DNA of 64,000 nt from an uncultured Ruthenibacterium sp. (lineage in GTDB: Bacteria > Bacillota > Clostridia > Oscillospirales > Ruminococcaceae), in assembly GCA_910587145.1 (NCBI GenBank), contig CAJUMH010000003.1:1-64000 (forward strand). Direction: 5' to 3'. Below the pieces are notes generated by a model. That model was not told the origin of the DNA, ran no database searches, and was given only the letters and a program-made list of their open reading frames with translations. This document shows positions 43,659 to 52,230 of the stretch, piece by piece. Both the position numbers and the translations under genes were made by a program. Each line of letters begins with the position of its first letter. Positions within the stretch are counted from its first letter, which is position 1.

Positions 43659-44115
43659 GAGGCGCAAAAAAGTTTTTGCATGGGCGGGTTTGCCGCTTTG
43701 GAAATTTTGTGCATGGTTCACGCAGCGGATGCGCCCGGAATGCCCGGAATGGATGTTCACAGATCAACAGATCTATATACCCGTTTGCCATACCCGCTTG
43801 TCCGGTATTCACCCCGGAGGGATCCCGGGAATCGACCGTCAGGCGCATCCGTAAAACGCAATCGCAGATTGCACGGGGCGCAAGGCTCGCGCACAAGGAC
43901 GGATTGCCCCATGCGTGAAGGCTTTCCCGCGCGTTAAAATCTTCTCATGTGTTAAGATCTTCCCCTGCAGGGAAACAGTTTTCAAATAACAAACCGGCGC
44001 CCCTTTGGCCTTGAATTGCCAGAAGGGGCGCCAATCTTTGTGTATTGTCTTTTTGAGGGTTTCCAAAGGGCTGTTTTGCGGGCAGGCCCTTCGGCTTTTT
44101 GCCTCTTAAACCCTT
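43659..44115. other. Gene-free gap with repeated terminator module, copy 2
   Basis: No gene is seen here. The 17-mer GCAATCGCAGATTGCAC (43858-43874) and the stem GGCGCCCCTT/AAGGGGCGCC (43996-44005 with 44023-44032) repeat the pair found after tatD. The stem ends the minus-strand GGGtGRT transcript (T-rich tail ggtttgttattt) and also has a T-containing tail on the plus strand. Confidence 0.7.
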
Positions 44116-45108
44116 TTACGCCTGGCTAGCGGCCACGGCGCACGCCACGGTGGCGCCCACCATCGGGTTGTTGCCCATGCCGATAAGGCCCATCATCTCC
44201 ACGTGCGCGGGCACGCTGGACGAGCCGGCAAACTGCGCGTCGCCGTGCATGCGGCCCATCGAATCCGTCAGGCCGTAGGAGGCGGGGCCGGCGGCTACGT
44301 TATCGGGGTGCAGCGTGCGGCCCGTGCCGCCGCCGGAGGCCACGGAGAAGTACTTTTTGCCGTTTTCCAGCGCCCACTTTTTGTAGGTGCCGGCCACGAG
44401 ATGCTGGAAGCGGGTGGGGTTCGTGGAGTTGCCCGTGATGGACACCTCAACGCCCTCGGCCTTCATGATGGCCACGCCCTCCAGCACGTCGTTCGCGCCG
44501 TAGCACTTCACGGCGGCGCGTTCGCCGTCGGAGAAGGCCTTCTCGCGCACAACCTTCAGCTCGCCGGTTTTGAAATCGTAATCCGTCTCCACATAAGTGA
44601 AGCCGTTGATGCGGCTGATGATATAGGCGGCGTCCTTGCCCAGGCCGTTCAGGATAACGCGCAGCGGCTCCTTGCGGGCCTTGTTCGCGGTGCGGGCAAT
44701 GCCGATGGCGCCCTCGGCGGCGGCAAAGCTCTCGTGCCCCGCAAGGAACGCGAAGCACTTTGTTTCATCGCGCAGCAGCATCGCGCCCAAATTGCCGTGG
44801 CCAAGGCCGACGGCGCGCTGCTCGGCAACCGAGCCGGGGATGGTGAAGGCCTCAAGGCCCTCGCCGATGGCGGCGGCGCAATCGGCCGCGTTTTTCAGGC
44901 CGCGCTTCACGGCAATGGCCGTGCCCAGCGTATACGCCCACACGGCGTTTTCAAAGCAGATGGGCTGTACGCCCTTGACGATGGCGTCCACGTCAATGCC
45001 CTTGGAGAGGAGCATTTCGCGGCAGGCATCGAGACTTTCCAAACCGTTCGCCGCAAGGCATGCCTCGATCTTCGGCATGCGGCGGTCCTGACTTTCAAAC
45101 TGTGCCAT
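44116..45108 (-). CDS. GGGtGRT protein
   Basis: This 330-residue soluble protein carries the family-naming motif in SVASGGGTGRTLHPD. Other conserved-looking parts are GLGHGNLGAMLLRDET and VEVSITGNSTNPTRF. The cellular function of this family is not known to me. It is always paired, as here, with a NifU-like partner gene (18-bp gap upstream on the same strand), implying a complex or sequential step. AGGAGAAAC precedes the ATG. Many glycines and asparagines near the motif suggest a nucleotide or cofactor pocket, which is only an inference. Confidence 0.8.
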   Translation of the reverse strand: MAQFESQDRRMPKIEACLAANGLESLDACREMLLSKGIDVDAIVKGVQPICFENAVWAYTLGTAIAVKRGLKNAADCAAAIGEGLEAFTIPGSVAEQRAVGLGHGNLGAMLLRDETKCFAFLAGHESFAAAEGAIGIARTANKARKEPLRVILNGLGKDAAYIISRINGFTYVETDYDFKTGELKVVREKAFSDGERAAVKCYGANDVLEGVAIMKAEGVEVSITGNSTNPTRFQHLVAGTYKKWALENGKKYFSVASGGGTGRTLHPDNVAAGPASYGLTDSMGRMHGDAQFAGSSSVPAHVEMMGLIGMGNNPMVGATVACAVAASQA

Positions 45109-45126
45109 AATGTTTCTCCTCCTCTC

Positions 45127-45819
45127 TTACTCTTCGCGCGGATCGATATACTTCGGGGCATTGGCAAAGCGGCCGTAGGTGCCGATATTCTTTTCGTAGG
45201 CTTCCTTCGGATCCTTGCCGTGACGGATATCCTCCATCATTTTGCCCAGACGCACGAACTCATAGCCGATGGCCTCGCCATTCTCATCGACGGCCACCTT
45301 GGTGATATAGCCCTCGGTGAGCTCCAGATAGCGCACGCCCTTGGCCTTGGTGGAAAAAATGGTGCCTGTCATGCTGCGCAGGCCCTTGCCCAGATCCTCC
45401 AGCCCCGCGCCGATGGGCAGGCCGTCGTCGGAAAAGGCCGTCTGGCTGCGGCCGTACACGATCTGCAAAAACAGCTCGCGCATGGCCACGTTGATGGCGT
45501 CGCACACAAGATCGGTATTCAGGGCCTCCAAAATCGTTTTGCCGGGCAAGATCTCGCCCGCCATAGCGGCGGAATGCGTCATGCCCGAGCAGCCGATGGT
45601 CTCTACCAGCGCCTCTTCAATGATGCCCTGCTTTACGTTCAGCGTCAGCTTGCAGGTGCCCTGCTGCGGCGCGCACCAGCCCACGCCATGCGTCAGGCCG
45701 CTGATGTCTCCGATCTGATACGCCTTTACCCACTGCCCCTCCTCGGGGATGGGCGCAGGGCCGTGGTGCGGCCCTTTCGTGAGCGGACACATCCGTTCTA
45801 CTTCATGAGAATACGTCAT
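45127..45819 (-). CDS. Iron-sulfur scaffold-like partner of the GGGtGRT protein
   Basis: This 230-residue protein has a NifU/IscU-like core: a cysteine in GVGWCAPQQGTCKLTL, ETIGCSGMTHSAAMAGEILPGKT with the second key cysteine, and DLVCDAINVAMRELF with a third. These three cysteines resemble the cluster-binding set of IscU-type scaffolds. The C-terminal third is unique to this family. ATG 45819 follows AAAAGGAG, and it is the first gene of the pair, with a consensus promoter 220 bp upstream. It could deliver a cluster to, or use one with, the GGGtGRT protein. Confidence 0.72.
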   Translation of the reverse strand: MTYSHEVERMCPLTKGPHHGPAPIPEEGQWVKAYQIGDISGLTHGVGWCAPQQGTCKLTLNVKQGIIEEALVETIGCSGMTHSAAMAGEILPGKTILEALNTDLVCDAINVAMRELFLQIVYGRSQTAFSDDGLPIGAGLEDLGKGLRSMTGTIFSTKAKGVRYLELTEGYITKVAVDENGEAIGYEFVRLGKMMEDIRHGKDPKEAYEKNIGTYGRFANAPKYIDPREE

Positions 45820-46038
45820 AGTGTGATGCTCCTTTTGTGATTTTCTTTCCGGACGGCCCGGGCGGCAAAAACGCGCGTCCCGGCCTGCTTTTTGCCGGAT
45901 CCTCCGAAAGCCGCGTTTGCCGCAGTGCATGGGCAAACGCCCGTTTGAAAGGGCCCGCCGCGATCCTTCCCCCCGGCCGGCGCCGTCCCGAAACCGTGCG
46001 GGGAGTGCTGATAGATTTTTCACGATCGCTCTGCTTTC

Positions 46039-46067
46039 ATTATAGAGGAAGCGCGCCCCGATTGCAA
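46039..46067 (-). promoter_or_regulatory. Sigma-A promoter of the GGGtGRT operon with long leader
   Basis: TTGCAA (46067-46062), 17 bases and TATAAT (46044-46039) on the minus strand. The leader to 45819 is about 210 nt and GC-rich with several inverted repeats; I could not match it to a riboswitch class. The remaining gap, 46068-46260, shows nothing. Confidence 0.75.
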
Positions 46068-46260
46068 GAGCGCGCAAAAGAAAATCGCAATTTTTTCCGC
46101 TTTTTAAAGGGACGCCGAGCCGGAAAAGGGGAATGCCGCGCTTTGGAAAAGACGCATTCCGGCAAAAAACGAAGCGAGCCCTCCCAAAGCCGGGAAGGCC
46201 CGTTCCGCTTGTGAAGGAAGCGTAAAATCCCATGCGCGGCGGTTGATGGGGTACGGTTCC

Positions 46261-46692
46261 TTACAAAAACGCGTTCAGTTCCTGTGCGTAGGTGTTCTCG
46301 GCGTTTTGCAGGCGCTGCGCAAGAGCCGTTGCGCCGGGGCCGGCCTCGGGCGCGTCGCGCAGGGCCTTGGTAAGGTCGGTGACGCCCACATGGCTGCCCT
46401 CAATGAGCATCTCGGCAATTTTGCGCGGCGATTTATCCATCGCGGTCTGCATGGCGACGCCCATCTTCGCGTTCAGCTTGGTAAAGGCGCTCTGTCCTTC
46501 GGGCGTTTCGCCCTCTACGGCCAGCATCGCGTGCGCGCGCTGCGAAAGATCCTCGTAGGTGGCCAGCTGGCGGTGCAAATGCTCTTTCAGCCGTTCGTCC
46601 TCGGCAATGCCCAAAAGCTGGCGGATCGTATTTTTGCCCATCTCGGCGTTCTTCGCAACCTCGTTTAAAAGGGTACAGGTCTGTTCGTTCAT
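46261..46692 (-). CDS. Small helical protein of unknown function
   Basis: This 143-residue, almost wholly helical protein (MNEQTCTLLNEVAKNAEMGK, then RQLLGIAEDERLKEHLHRQL) looks like a four-helix bundle similar to DUF2383/ferritin-like proteins. It lacks an obvious Glu/His metal set. The motif SPRKIAEMLIEGSHVGVTDL near residue 90 seems conserved-like. It has an excellent GGAGG site. It follows a small membrane protein gene on the same strand by 110 bp. No function is proposed. Confidence 0.65.
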   Translation of the reverse strand: MNEQTCTLLNEVAKNAEMGKNTIRQLLGIAEDERLKEHLHRQLATYEDLSQRAHAMLAVEGETPEGQSAFTKLNAKMGVAMQTAMDKSPRKIAEMLIEGSHVGVTDLTKALRDAPEAGPGATALAQRLQNAENTYAQELNAFL

Positions 46693-46801
46693 CGTCTCGC
46701 CTCCTTTTTCCATAGGATGCGCGGAAAAAGGGGGATTATGCATTTCGCAGCGGCGCGGCATGAAAAGCGCCGCAGGGAAAGCTCCCTGCGGCGGATGTGC
46801 G

Positions 46802-46948
46802 TTATTGATCGGCGGGTGAAACAGGCTGTGTGCAGCGGTAATTTTTCCACTTTTTGCTCCGGCGGTAATAGACGATCGCAGCGAGAAAATCTGCCGCCGC
46901 AATTCCTGCCAGACCAAGCATAAAGAGAACAAAACCATTACCGGTCAT
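46802..46948 (-). CDS. 48-residue single-span membrane microprotein
   Basis: The start at 46948 has a very good AAAGGGGGAG site. The product is one membrane helix (FVLFMLGLAGIAAADFLAAI) followed by a basic YYRRSKKWKNYRC tail, so the C-terminus should face the cytoplasm. It is too short for most gene callers. Its neighbours downstream (46261) and upstream (47037) are also small proteins on the same strand. The function is unknown. Confidence 0.6.
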   Translation of the reverse strand: MTGNGFVLFMLGLAGIAAADFLAAIVYYRRSKKWKNYRCTQPVSPADQ

Positions 46949-47036
46949 CGTAAATTCTCCCCCTTTCCTGTTCAAAAACTGGAAAACTTCTTATGATAGA
47001 AAATAAAAACATAGATTATGATTTTCTTTTCACTGA

Positions 47037-47361
47037 TTATCTAGGAGCACCCGGACAGTCTATAACGCGCAAATAAAGCTTCTGGAGAACATACTCCTCT
47101 CGGTAGCCGCAAGTATCGCATTGGTAGACCCGCAAACGAACCTCCCAGTGTTCATAATCTATGTGACGAAGATGCTTAACAGGATAAGTTTTGATAAAAT
47201 TCGGAATGATGGTTTCGTATATCGTACCTTTTCTGCAGCTTGGGCACAATTCATTGGGAGCCGTCCGTTTTATCCCGCTTTCCGCAAAAACGGTTGCTGA
47301 CAGAGTGACAGCCAGGCACAGAATCAGCACGAGAGAAAGCCTTTTTCAGATTTGTCTTCAT
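47037..47361 (-). pseudogene. Secreted cysteine-motif small protein, frameshifted in the signal peptide
   Basis: AAAAGGAGG precedes ATG 47361, whose frame reads MKTNLKKAFS and then goes off into an unrelated peptide. One base later the other frame continues with VLILCLAVTLSATVFA, an ideal signal-peptide core, and runs to a stop at 47037. The mature part has two CxxC pairs (ELCPSCRKG and YQCDTCGYRE), like a zinc-ribbon or disulfide domain. A single-base change around 47330 therefore splits one gene. An in-frame GTG at 47330 gives 97 residues but lacks a ribosome site. It may be a pseudogene, a sequencing error or a programmed shift. Confidence 0.6.
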
Positions 47362-47479
47362 GTTGTAATCCTCCTTTTATTCGATGAACATCCTAAAACA
47401 AACGAACATCCGGAGAAAACGCCTGCCTCCTTTCTGTCGCGGTTTTCCATATTGGGTAAAGGGCTTCCCTTCCGCTATC

Positions 47480-47508
47480 ATTATATCAGCTTTGCCGCGC
47501 GGTGTCTA
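47480..47508 (-). promoter_or_regulatory. Sigma-A promoter of the frameshifted small secreted gene
   Basis: TAGACA (47508-47503), 17 bases and TATAAT with a TG extension (47485-47480) on the minus strand. The leader is about 115 nt. Confidence 0.75.
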
Positions 47509-47595
47509 CAGGGTCGGCGTAAATTCGGCGAATCGCCCTGTAGAGGCGGCCTGCTTTGGAAAATTTGCCGAAGTATGGACGGGCCCCGCGGACGA

Positions 47596-49365
47596 TCATT
47601 TCACCCGCAGCCGCTCGGCCAGCGCCGGGTCGGGTGTGACGACGGCGGTTTCGTAGGGGTCGTACAGCACCATGCCGGGCTTTGCGCCGTTTGCTTTCCA
47701 TACGTTTTTCACCGCGGTGTAATCCACCTGCACCTTGGCCCCGCCGTTCTGGCTGGAGTGCACCGCCGCTAAAACGGCGGCCTGTGTTTTGGTGGAGTCG
47801 GGGATGCTTTTGCCCTCGCTCATCACCACGGCGTGGCTGCCAGGCGCGTTTTTTACATGGAACCACAGGTCTTTTCCGCGCGCGGTTTTCAGCGTCAGCC
47901 TGTCGTTCTGCGCGTTGTTGCGCCCCACCAAAATCAAAAAGCCGTCCGTCGATTTGTAGCGCAGAAAATCGGCGGGCTTTTGCTTTTTATCGCGCGCCTT
48001 GTAATATTTCAGATAGCCCTGCGCCTTCAGCTCTGCGCGGATCTCGGCCAGCGCCGCCTCGCCTTCGGCGGCCTCCACCTCATACTGCACCGTCTCCAGA
48101 TACGCGGCCTCGGCGTCGCTCTCGGCGATCAGATCCTTCAGCAGGCGCGCGGCGGTTTGCTTTTTCTTGTATTCCTTAAAATATTTCTGCGCGTTGGCAC
48201 TGGGCGAAAGACGCACGTCGAGGGGGATCGTCACCTCGCCGCCGTCGTAATAGCTGGTGAGCGTTACGCTTTTGGCGCCGCGCGGCACGGCCCAGAGGTT
48301 CGCGCTCAGCAGCTCGCCAAACACGCGCAGCTCCTCGCAGGCGGCGCTCTGCGCCTGCTCTTCGCGGCGGGCGGCGGCCTTGCGCACCGCGCGCTCGTGC
48401 AGATTCTTCACCGTGCGCGCAAGATCGCGGCTTTTTTGCCGCAGGCGCTCGGCCTTGTCCTTTGTGGCGTAGTAGCCCTCCAGCAGCTCCGACCAGCTGC
48501 CGTACACCGTCTGCTGTGCGCCGCCCGCGTACTGCGTCAGCGGCAAAAAGCTAAATTCAATGGGGCGGCCGTCGGACGCCGCCACTGCCGTCGGCGTGCC
48601 GCCGCCGGCATAAAGCCGCCGGATCTCGCCGATCGCGGCGCGCAGCGCGGCGGCGTCCGTGTCCGTCATACAGTCCGCCGGAACATCCTGCCCGCCGAAA
48701 GCGCGCAGCGCGGCCTCGCGGCACACCACCGGCCCCACGCCGCCCGTCGTTTTGATCAGGGCTTCCGATACCGGCAGATCTTTTTGCCGCACGGCGGCAA
48801 GCAGCGCGTTTACGTCGCCGTGCAAAAACGAATGCTTCTGCGGCTGCGGCGGCAGCGTGTAGGCAAGGCCGGGCAGCAGCTGGCGCACGGCGCTGTCTTC
48901 AAAATCCACGCGCTTGAGCGCATCGATGATCCTGCCCTCGGCCTTGGGGTTGGCCGGGTTTTCTGTCTGCACCAGCACCAGATTGGAATACCGGCCCATC
49001 AGCTCGGCGGCCATCGTGTTTACGACAAGATCGCCCATCTCGTTGGTACACTGGAAATCGAAAAAGAGGATGCGCTCGTCGGGCAGTGTGCGCACGGCCA
49101 GCAGCCGCCCGCCCGTGAAGTGCTTGCGCAGCAGCATGCAAAAGGAGGGCGGCGTCTGCGGGTTTTCAAACGTTTCCCGCGTCAGGCACGCGCGCGCCGA
49201 GCCGCTGCGCGCCGAAAGAAGCAGACGGGGGCTGTCTGTGCGCGTGCGCAGGTTCAGCACCACCTCGTCCCGCGTCGGCTCGAAGATCTTATCAATGCGC
49301 GCGTCTGCCAGCGCGTGTGAAAGCTCGCGCGCGCACAGCGCGAGCATCGCGGCATCCAGTGCCAT
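47596..49365 (-). CDS. rqcH: Rqc2 homologue RqcH (NFACT protein)
   Basis: This 589-residue NFACT protein recruits alanyl-tRNA to stalled 50S subunits and adds C-terminal alanine tails during ribosome rescue; it was once called fibronectin-binding protein A. The N-terminal NFACT-N domain (MALDAAMLALCARELSHAL, then DKIFEPTRDEVVLNLR), a long coiled coil of about residues 290-430 and the C-terminal NFACT-R domain (KDLWFHVKNAPGSHAVV) are all present. The start at 49365 is the normal family start. No partner gene (rqcP) is in the window. Confidence 0.92.
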   Translation of the reverse strand: MALDAAMLALCARELSHALADARIDKIFEPTRDEVVLNLRTRTDSPRLLLSARSGSARACLTRETFENPQTPPSFCMLLRKHFTGGRLLAVRTLPDERILFFDFQCTNEMGDLVVNTMAAELMGRYSNLVLVQTENPANPKAEGRIIDALKRVDFEDSAVRQLLPGLAYTLPPQPQKHSFLHGDVNALLAAVRQKDLPVSEALIKTTGGVGPVVCREAALRAFGGQDVPADCMTDTDAAALRAAIGEIRRLYAGGGTPTAVAASDGRPIEFSFLPLTQYAGGAQQTVYGSWSELLEGYYATKDKAERLRQKSRDLARTVKNLHERAVRKAAARREEQAQSAACEELRVFGELLSANLWAVPRGAKSVTLTSYYDGGEVTIPLDVRLSPSANAQKYFKEYKKKQTAARLLKDLIAESDAEAAYLETVQYEVEAAEGEAALAEIRAELKAQGYLKYYKARDKKQKPADFLRYKSTDGFLILVGRNNAQNDRLTLKTARGKDLWFHVKNAPGSHAVVMSEGKSIPDSTKTQAAVLAAVHSSQNGGAKVQVDYTAVKNVWKANGAKPGMVLYDPYETAVVTPDPALAERLRVK

Positions 49366-49414
49366 AACGTTCCCATCCTTTCCGCAGTGCTTTTACGGGC
49401 GGCTTTGCAAGAGA

Positions 49415-49455
49415 GCAAAGCAGGGTTAAAGACGCTTTGTTTTCTGATCTCACCG
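49415..49455. repeat. Dispersed palindromic repeat, copy 3
   Basis: GCAAAGC (49415-49421), CGCTTTG and GATCTCACCG (49446-49455) match the copies at 5704-5746 and 50757-50794. It lies between the serA and rqcH genes. Confidence 0.55.
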
Positions 49456-49474
49456 GTTTTTTCTGCCGGCGCGC

Positions 49475-49501
49475 TTTTTTTAAAAGCAGCGGGTCGCCCG
49501 C
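49475..49501 (-). terminator. serA terminator
   Basis: On the minus strand GCGGG-CGA-CCCGC (49501-49489) is followed by a T/A-rich tail (tgcttttaaaa). It sits 27 bases after the serA stop. Confidence 0.6.
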
Positions 49502-49527
49502 CGTTTTTTACGCATGCGGAATGCGTC

Positions 49528-50691
49528 TTACACCGCCCGCACGCGGATGATGTCCTTTACCGCCATCAGGCGCCGGGCGTCGGCTTCGCTGACACAGCCC
49601 GAAACGTCGAGCATGGTATAGGCGTAATCGCCGCGCGATTTGTTCGTCATATTTTCGATGTTCAGCCCCGCCTTGCCCGCCACATCCGTGATGGCCGCAA
49701 GGATGCCGGGCACATTGCGATGTACCACGCACACGCGGCTGCCGCCGGAGCGCGGCATGGAAACATCGGGCAGGTTTACGCTGTTGCGGATGTTGCCGTT
49801 CAGCAGATAATCGCTCAGCTCGTCGGCGGCCATTACGGCGCAGTTGTCCTCGCTTTCGGGCGTGGAGGCGCCAAGGTGCGGCAGGCATACCGCGCCCTGC
49901 GCCGCCAGCAGCGCCTCGCTGGGGAAATCCGTTACGTAGCAGGCAACGCGGCCCGCCTTCAGCGCCTGCACCATCGCGTCGGTATCCACCAGCTCGCCGC
50001 GCGCAAAGTTCAGAATGCGCACGCCGTGCTTCATCTGCGCGATCAGGCCGGCGTTTACAAAGCCCCTTGTATCCTTTGTTGCGGGCAGGTGCAGCGTGAT
50101 GTAGTCGCACTGGGCGATGAGGTCGGAAAGATTTACACAGTGCCGCACGCTGCGCGAAAGGCTCCATGCGCCCTCCACCGAGATATATGGGTCGTACCCC
50201 AGAACCTCCATGCCCAGATGCGTGGCCATGTTGGCCACCCTTACGCCAATTGCGCCAAGGCCCACAACGCCGATGGCTTTGCCCGCAAGCTCCGGCCCGA
50301 CAAACTGATTTTTGCCCTTTTCCACCAGCTTTGCAATGGCGTCGCCCTGCCCGGCCAGCGACTGTGTCCAGGCGAGGCCTCTGCTCACCTTGCGTCCGGC
50401 CAGCACCAGCCCGCCCAGCACCAGCTCTTTTACGGCGTTGGCGTTTGCGCCCGGGGTATTGAATACGACGATGCCCGCCTCGCTGCATTTTTCTACAGGG
50501 ATATTGTTTACGCCCGCGCCCGCGCGCGCCACAGCCAGCAGGCTTTCGGGCAGCGCCATTTCCTGCATGGCGGCGCTGCGCACCAGAATGCCGTCCGGGC
50601 TTGCGCCTTCCTCGTCTACGGCGAACAGATTATCCGAAAGCCGCGCCAGCCCCTTCGGCGAGATATTGTTGAGCGTTTTGATCTGATACAT
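49528..50691 (-). CDS. serA: D-3-phosphoglycerate dehydrogenase
   Basis: This 387-residue enzyme oxidises 3-phosphoglycerate, the first step of serine synthesis. The Rossmann motif is VVGLGAIGVRVANMA, the catalytic arginine is in NFARGELVDTDAM, and the histidine is in CLPHLGASTPESEDN. The C-terminal 75 residues are an ACT domain (VCVVHRNVPGILAAITDVAG), usually the serine-feedback site. The length is the short SerA type with ACT but no intervening domain. serC lies 167 bp upstream on the same strand, so the two may be co-transcribed. Confidence 0.93.
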   Translation of the reverse strand: MYQIKTLNNISPKGLARLSDNLFAVDEEGASPDGILVRSAAMQEMALPESLLAVARAGAGVNNIPVEKCSEAGIVVFNTPGANANAVKELVLGGLVLAGRKVSRGLAWTQSLAGQGDAIAKLVEKGKNQFVGPELAGKAIGVVGLGAIGVRVANMATHLGMEVLGYDPYISVEGAWSLSRSVRHCVNLSDLIAQCDYITLHLPATKDTRGFVNAGLIAQMKHGVRILNFARGELVDTDAMVQALKAGRVACYVTDFPSEALLAAQGAVCLPHLGASTPESEDNCAVMAADELSDYLLNGNIRNSVNLPDVSMPRSGGSRVCVVHRNVPGILAAITDVAGKAGLNIENMTNKSRGDYAYTMLDVSGCVSEADARRLMAVKDIIRVRAV

Positions 50692-50724
50692 TTCCCGTTT
50701 CCCTCCCGTTTACGGGCGGTCCCA

Positions 50725-50794
50725 TCGGAAAGCGAAGTGCCCGGAAGGACTGTGCAGCAAGGCCGCGCCGCTGCGTCGCTTTCCGATCTCACCG
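50725..50794. repeat. Dispersed palindromic repeat copy 2 with 11-bp inverted repeat
   Basis: TCGGAAAGCGA (50725-50735) pairs exactly with TCGCTTTCCGA (50776-50786). The segment 50757-50794 with GATCTCACCG belongs to the family also seen at 5704 and 49415. It lies in the gap between serC and serA. Confidence 0.6.
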
Positions 50795-50858
50795 CCCCTT
50801 TGCTCCGGCCCGGCCGCCGGAAAATTTTTCAGCGTCTGGAACCGAAATGCCCTCGGCT

Positions 50859-51947
50859 TTATCCGTTTGCTGCTTCAAACTCCTTCATAAACGCCACCAG
50901 CGCTTCTACGCCCGCGGCGGGCATGGCGTTGTAGATAGAGGCGCGCATGCCGCCCACGCTGCGGTGGCCCTTCAGGTTCACAAGGCCGGCCTCGGCCGCC
51001 TCGGCGCAGAATTTTTTATCCAGCTCCGGCGAGGGGCTGGTGAACGTAACGTTCATGATGCTGCGGTCGGCCGGATCGACGGGGTTCGTAAAGAACGCCG
51101 ACGCATCCAGAAAATCGTACAGCAGCTTTGCCTTGGCGTTGTTGCGCGCCTCCATCGCGGCAAGGCCGCCCACCTCGTTTTCAATCCACTTCAGCACAAG
51201 CCCCATCATATAGATGGTGTAGCAGGGCGGCGTGTTGTACATGCTTTCGGCGTCGATGAGCGTTTTGTAATCCAGCATCGCGGGGCGGGCGATGTCCGTG
51301 CGGGCGTTTTCCATCAGATCCTCGCGCAGAATCGCCACGGCCATCCCCGCGGGCGCCACGTTCTTCTGCACGCCGAAGTAGATGAGCCCGTACCGGGAAA
51401 CATCCGTCGGCCGGCTGAGGATGCAGCTGGAAAGATCGGCCACGAGCGGCACGCCCTGTACGTGCGGCACCCTTGTATAGCGCGTGCCGTAGATGGTGTT
51501 GTTTTCGCAGATGTGGATATAGCTGGCGCTTTTGGAGTATTCCACCGTGTCCACATCGGGGATATACGTGAAGTTTTTATCCCTGGAGGAGGCGACGATG
51601 TGCACCTTGCCAAACTTTTCGGCCTCCTTCGCGGCCTTGCCGGAAAACTGGCCCGTCACCAGATAATCGGCCTCGCCGGTGGTCATCAGGTTCATCGGCA
51701 CCATCGCGAACTGTGTGGACGCGCCGCCCTGAATGAAGCCCACCTTGTAATGCGCCGGGATCCCCAGCACCCGGCGCAGGGCGGCCTCGGTTTCTTTGAT
51801 GATCGCGTCGTACACGGCGCTGCGGTGGCTCATCTCCATTACGCTCTGGCCGGACGCGCCGTATTCCAGAAGCTCGGCCTGCGCGGTGCGCAGCACCGTT
51901 TCGGGCAGCATCGAGGGGCCCGCGCTGAAATTATAAACTCTCGGCAT
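50859..51947 (-). CDS. serC: Phosphoserine aminotransferase
   Basis: This 362-residue PLP enzyme converts 3-phosphohydroxypyruvate to phosphoserine. The start YNFSAGPSMLPETVL is the SerC signature, and the PLP lysine is in YFGVQKNVAPAG. The end GGMRASIYNAMPAAGVEALV is the conserved C-terminus. The ATG at 51947 follows GGGGAGG. Together with serA it supplies the serine branch; serB is not in the window. Confidence 0.95.
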   Translation of the reverse strand: MPRVYNFSAGPSMLPETVLRTAQAELLEYGASGQSVMEMSHRSAVYDAIIKETEAALRRVLGIPAHYKVGFIQGGASTQFAMVPMNLMTTGEADYLVTGQFSGKAAKEAEKFGKVHIVASSRDKNFTYIPDVDTVEYSKSASYIHICENNTIYGTRYTRVPHVQGVPLVADLSSCILSRPTDVSRYGLIYFGVQKNVAPAGMAVAILREDLMENARTDIARPAMLDYKTLIDAESMYNTPPCYTIYMMGLVLKWIENEVGGLAAMEARNNAKAKLLYDFLDASAFFTNPVDPADRSIMNVTFTSPSPELDKKFCAEAAEAGLVNLKGHRSVGGMRASIYNAMPAAGVEALVAFMKEFEAANG

Positions 51948-52084
51948 AGCTTTTCCTCCCCATCCTCGCTTTTTGAAAGACAATCTGAATGCCTGGCACG
52001 GTCGGAACGGCTGAGGCTGTCTGTTTTTGACAAAGCCGAACCGCAGGCGGACGCACGGTTTGCCGTGCCCATCCGTTTACTTTA

Positions 52085-52137
52085 TTGGCATAAAGCGATA
52101 TACTTATTATTGTAAGAAACAAGCACCGGCTTGTCAA
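52085..52137. promoter_or_regulatory. Overlapping divergent promoters for serC and the lysozyme gene
   Basis: Minus strand: TTGACA (52137-52132), 17 bases, TACAAT (52114-52109), toward serC. Plus strand: TTGGCA (52085-52090), 17 bases, TATTGT (52108-52113), toward the GH25 gene. The two -10 boxes share the same bases, so only one can be used at a time. Confidence 0.65.
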
Positions 52138-52230
52138 TGCACAAAATTGACGTTCTGCACAGGGCAAGCGGCCGGTTTTTGCACAAATTGCCAAATTGCA
52201 CGCAGAGGAAAAACAATTTCGGCGCACCGC

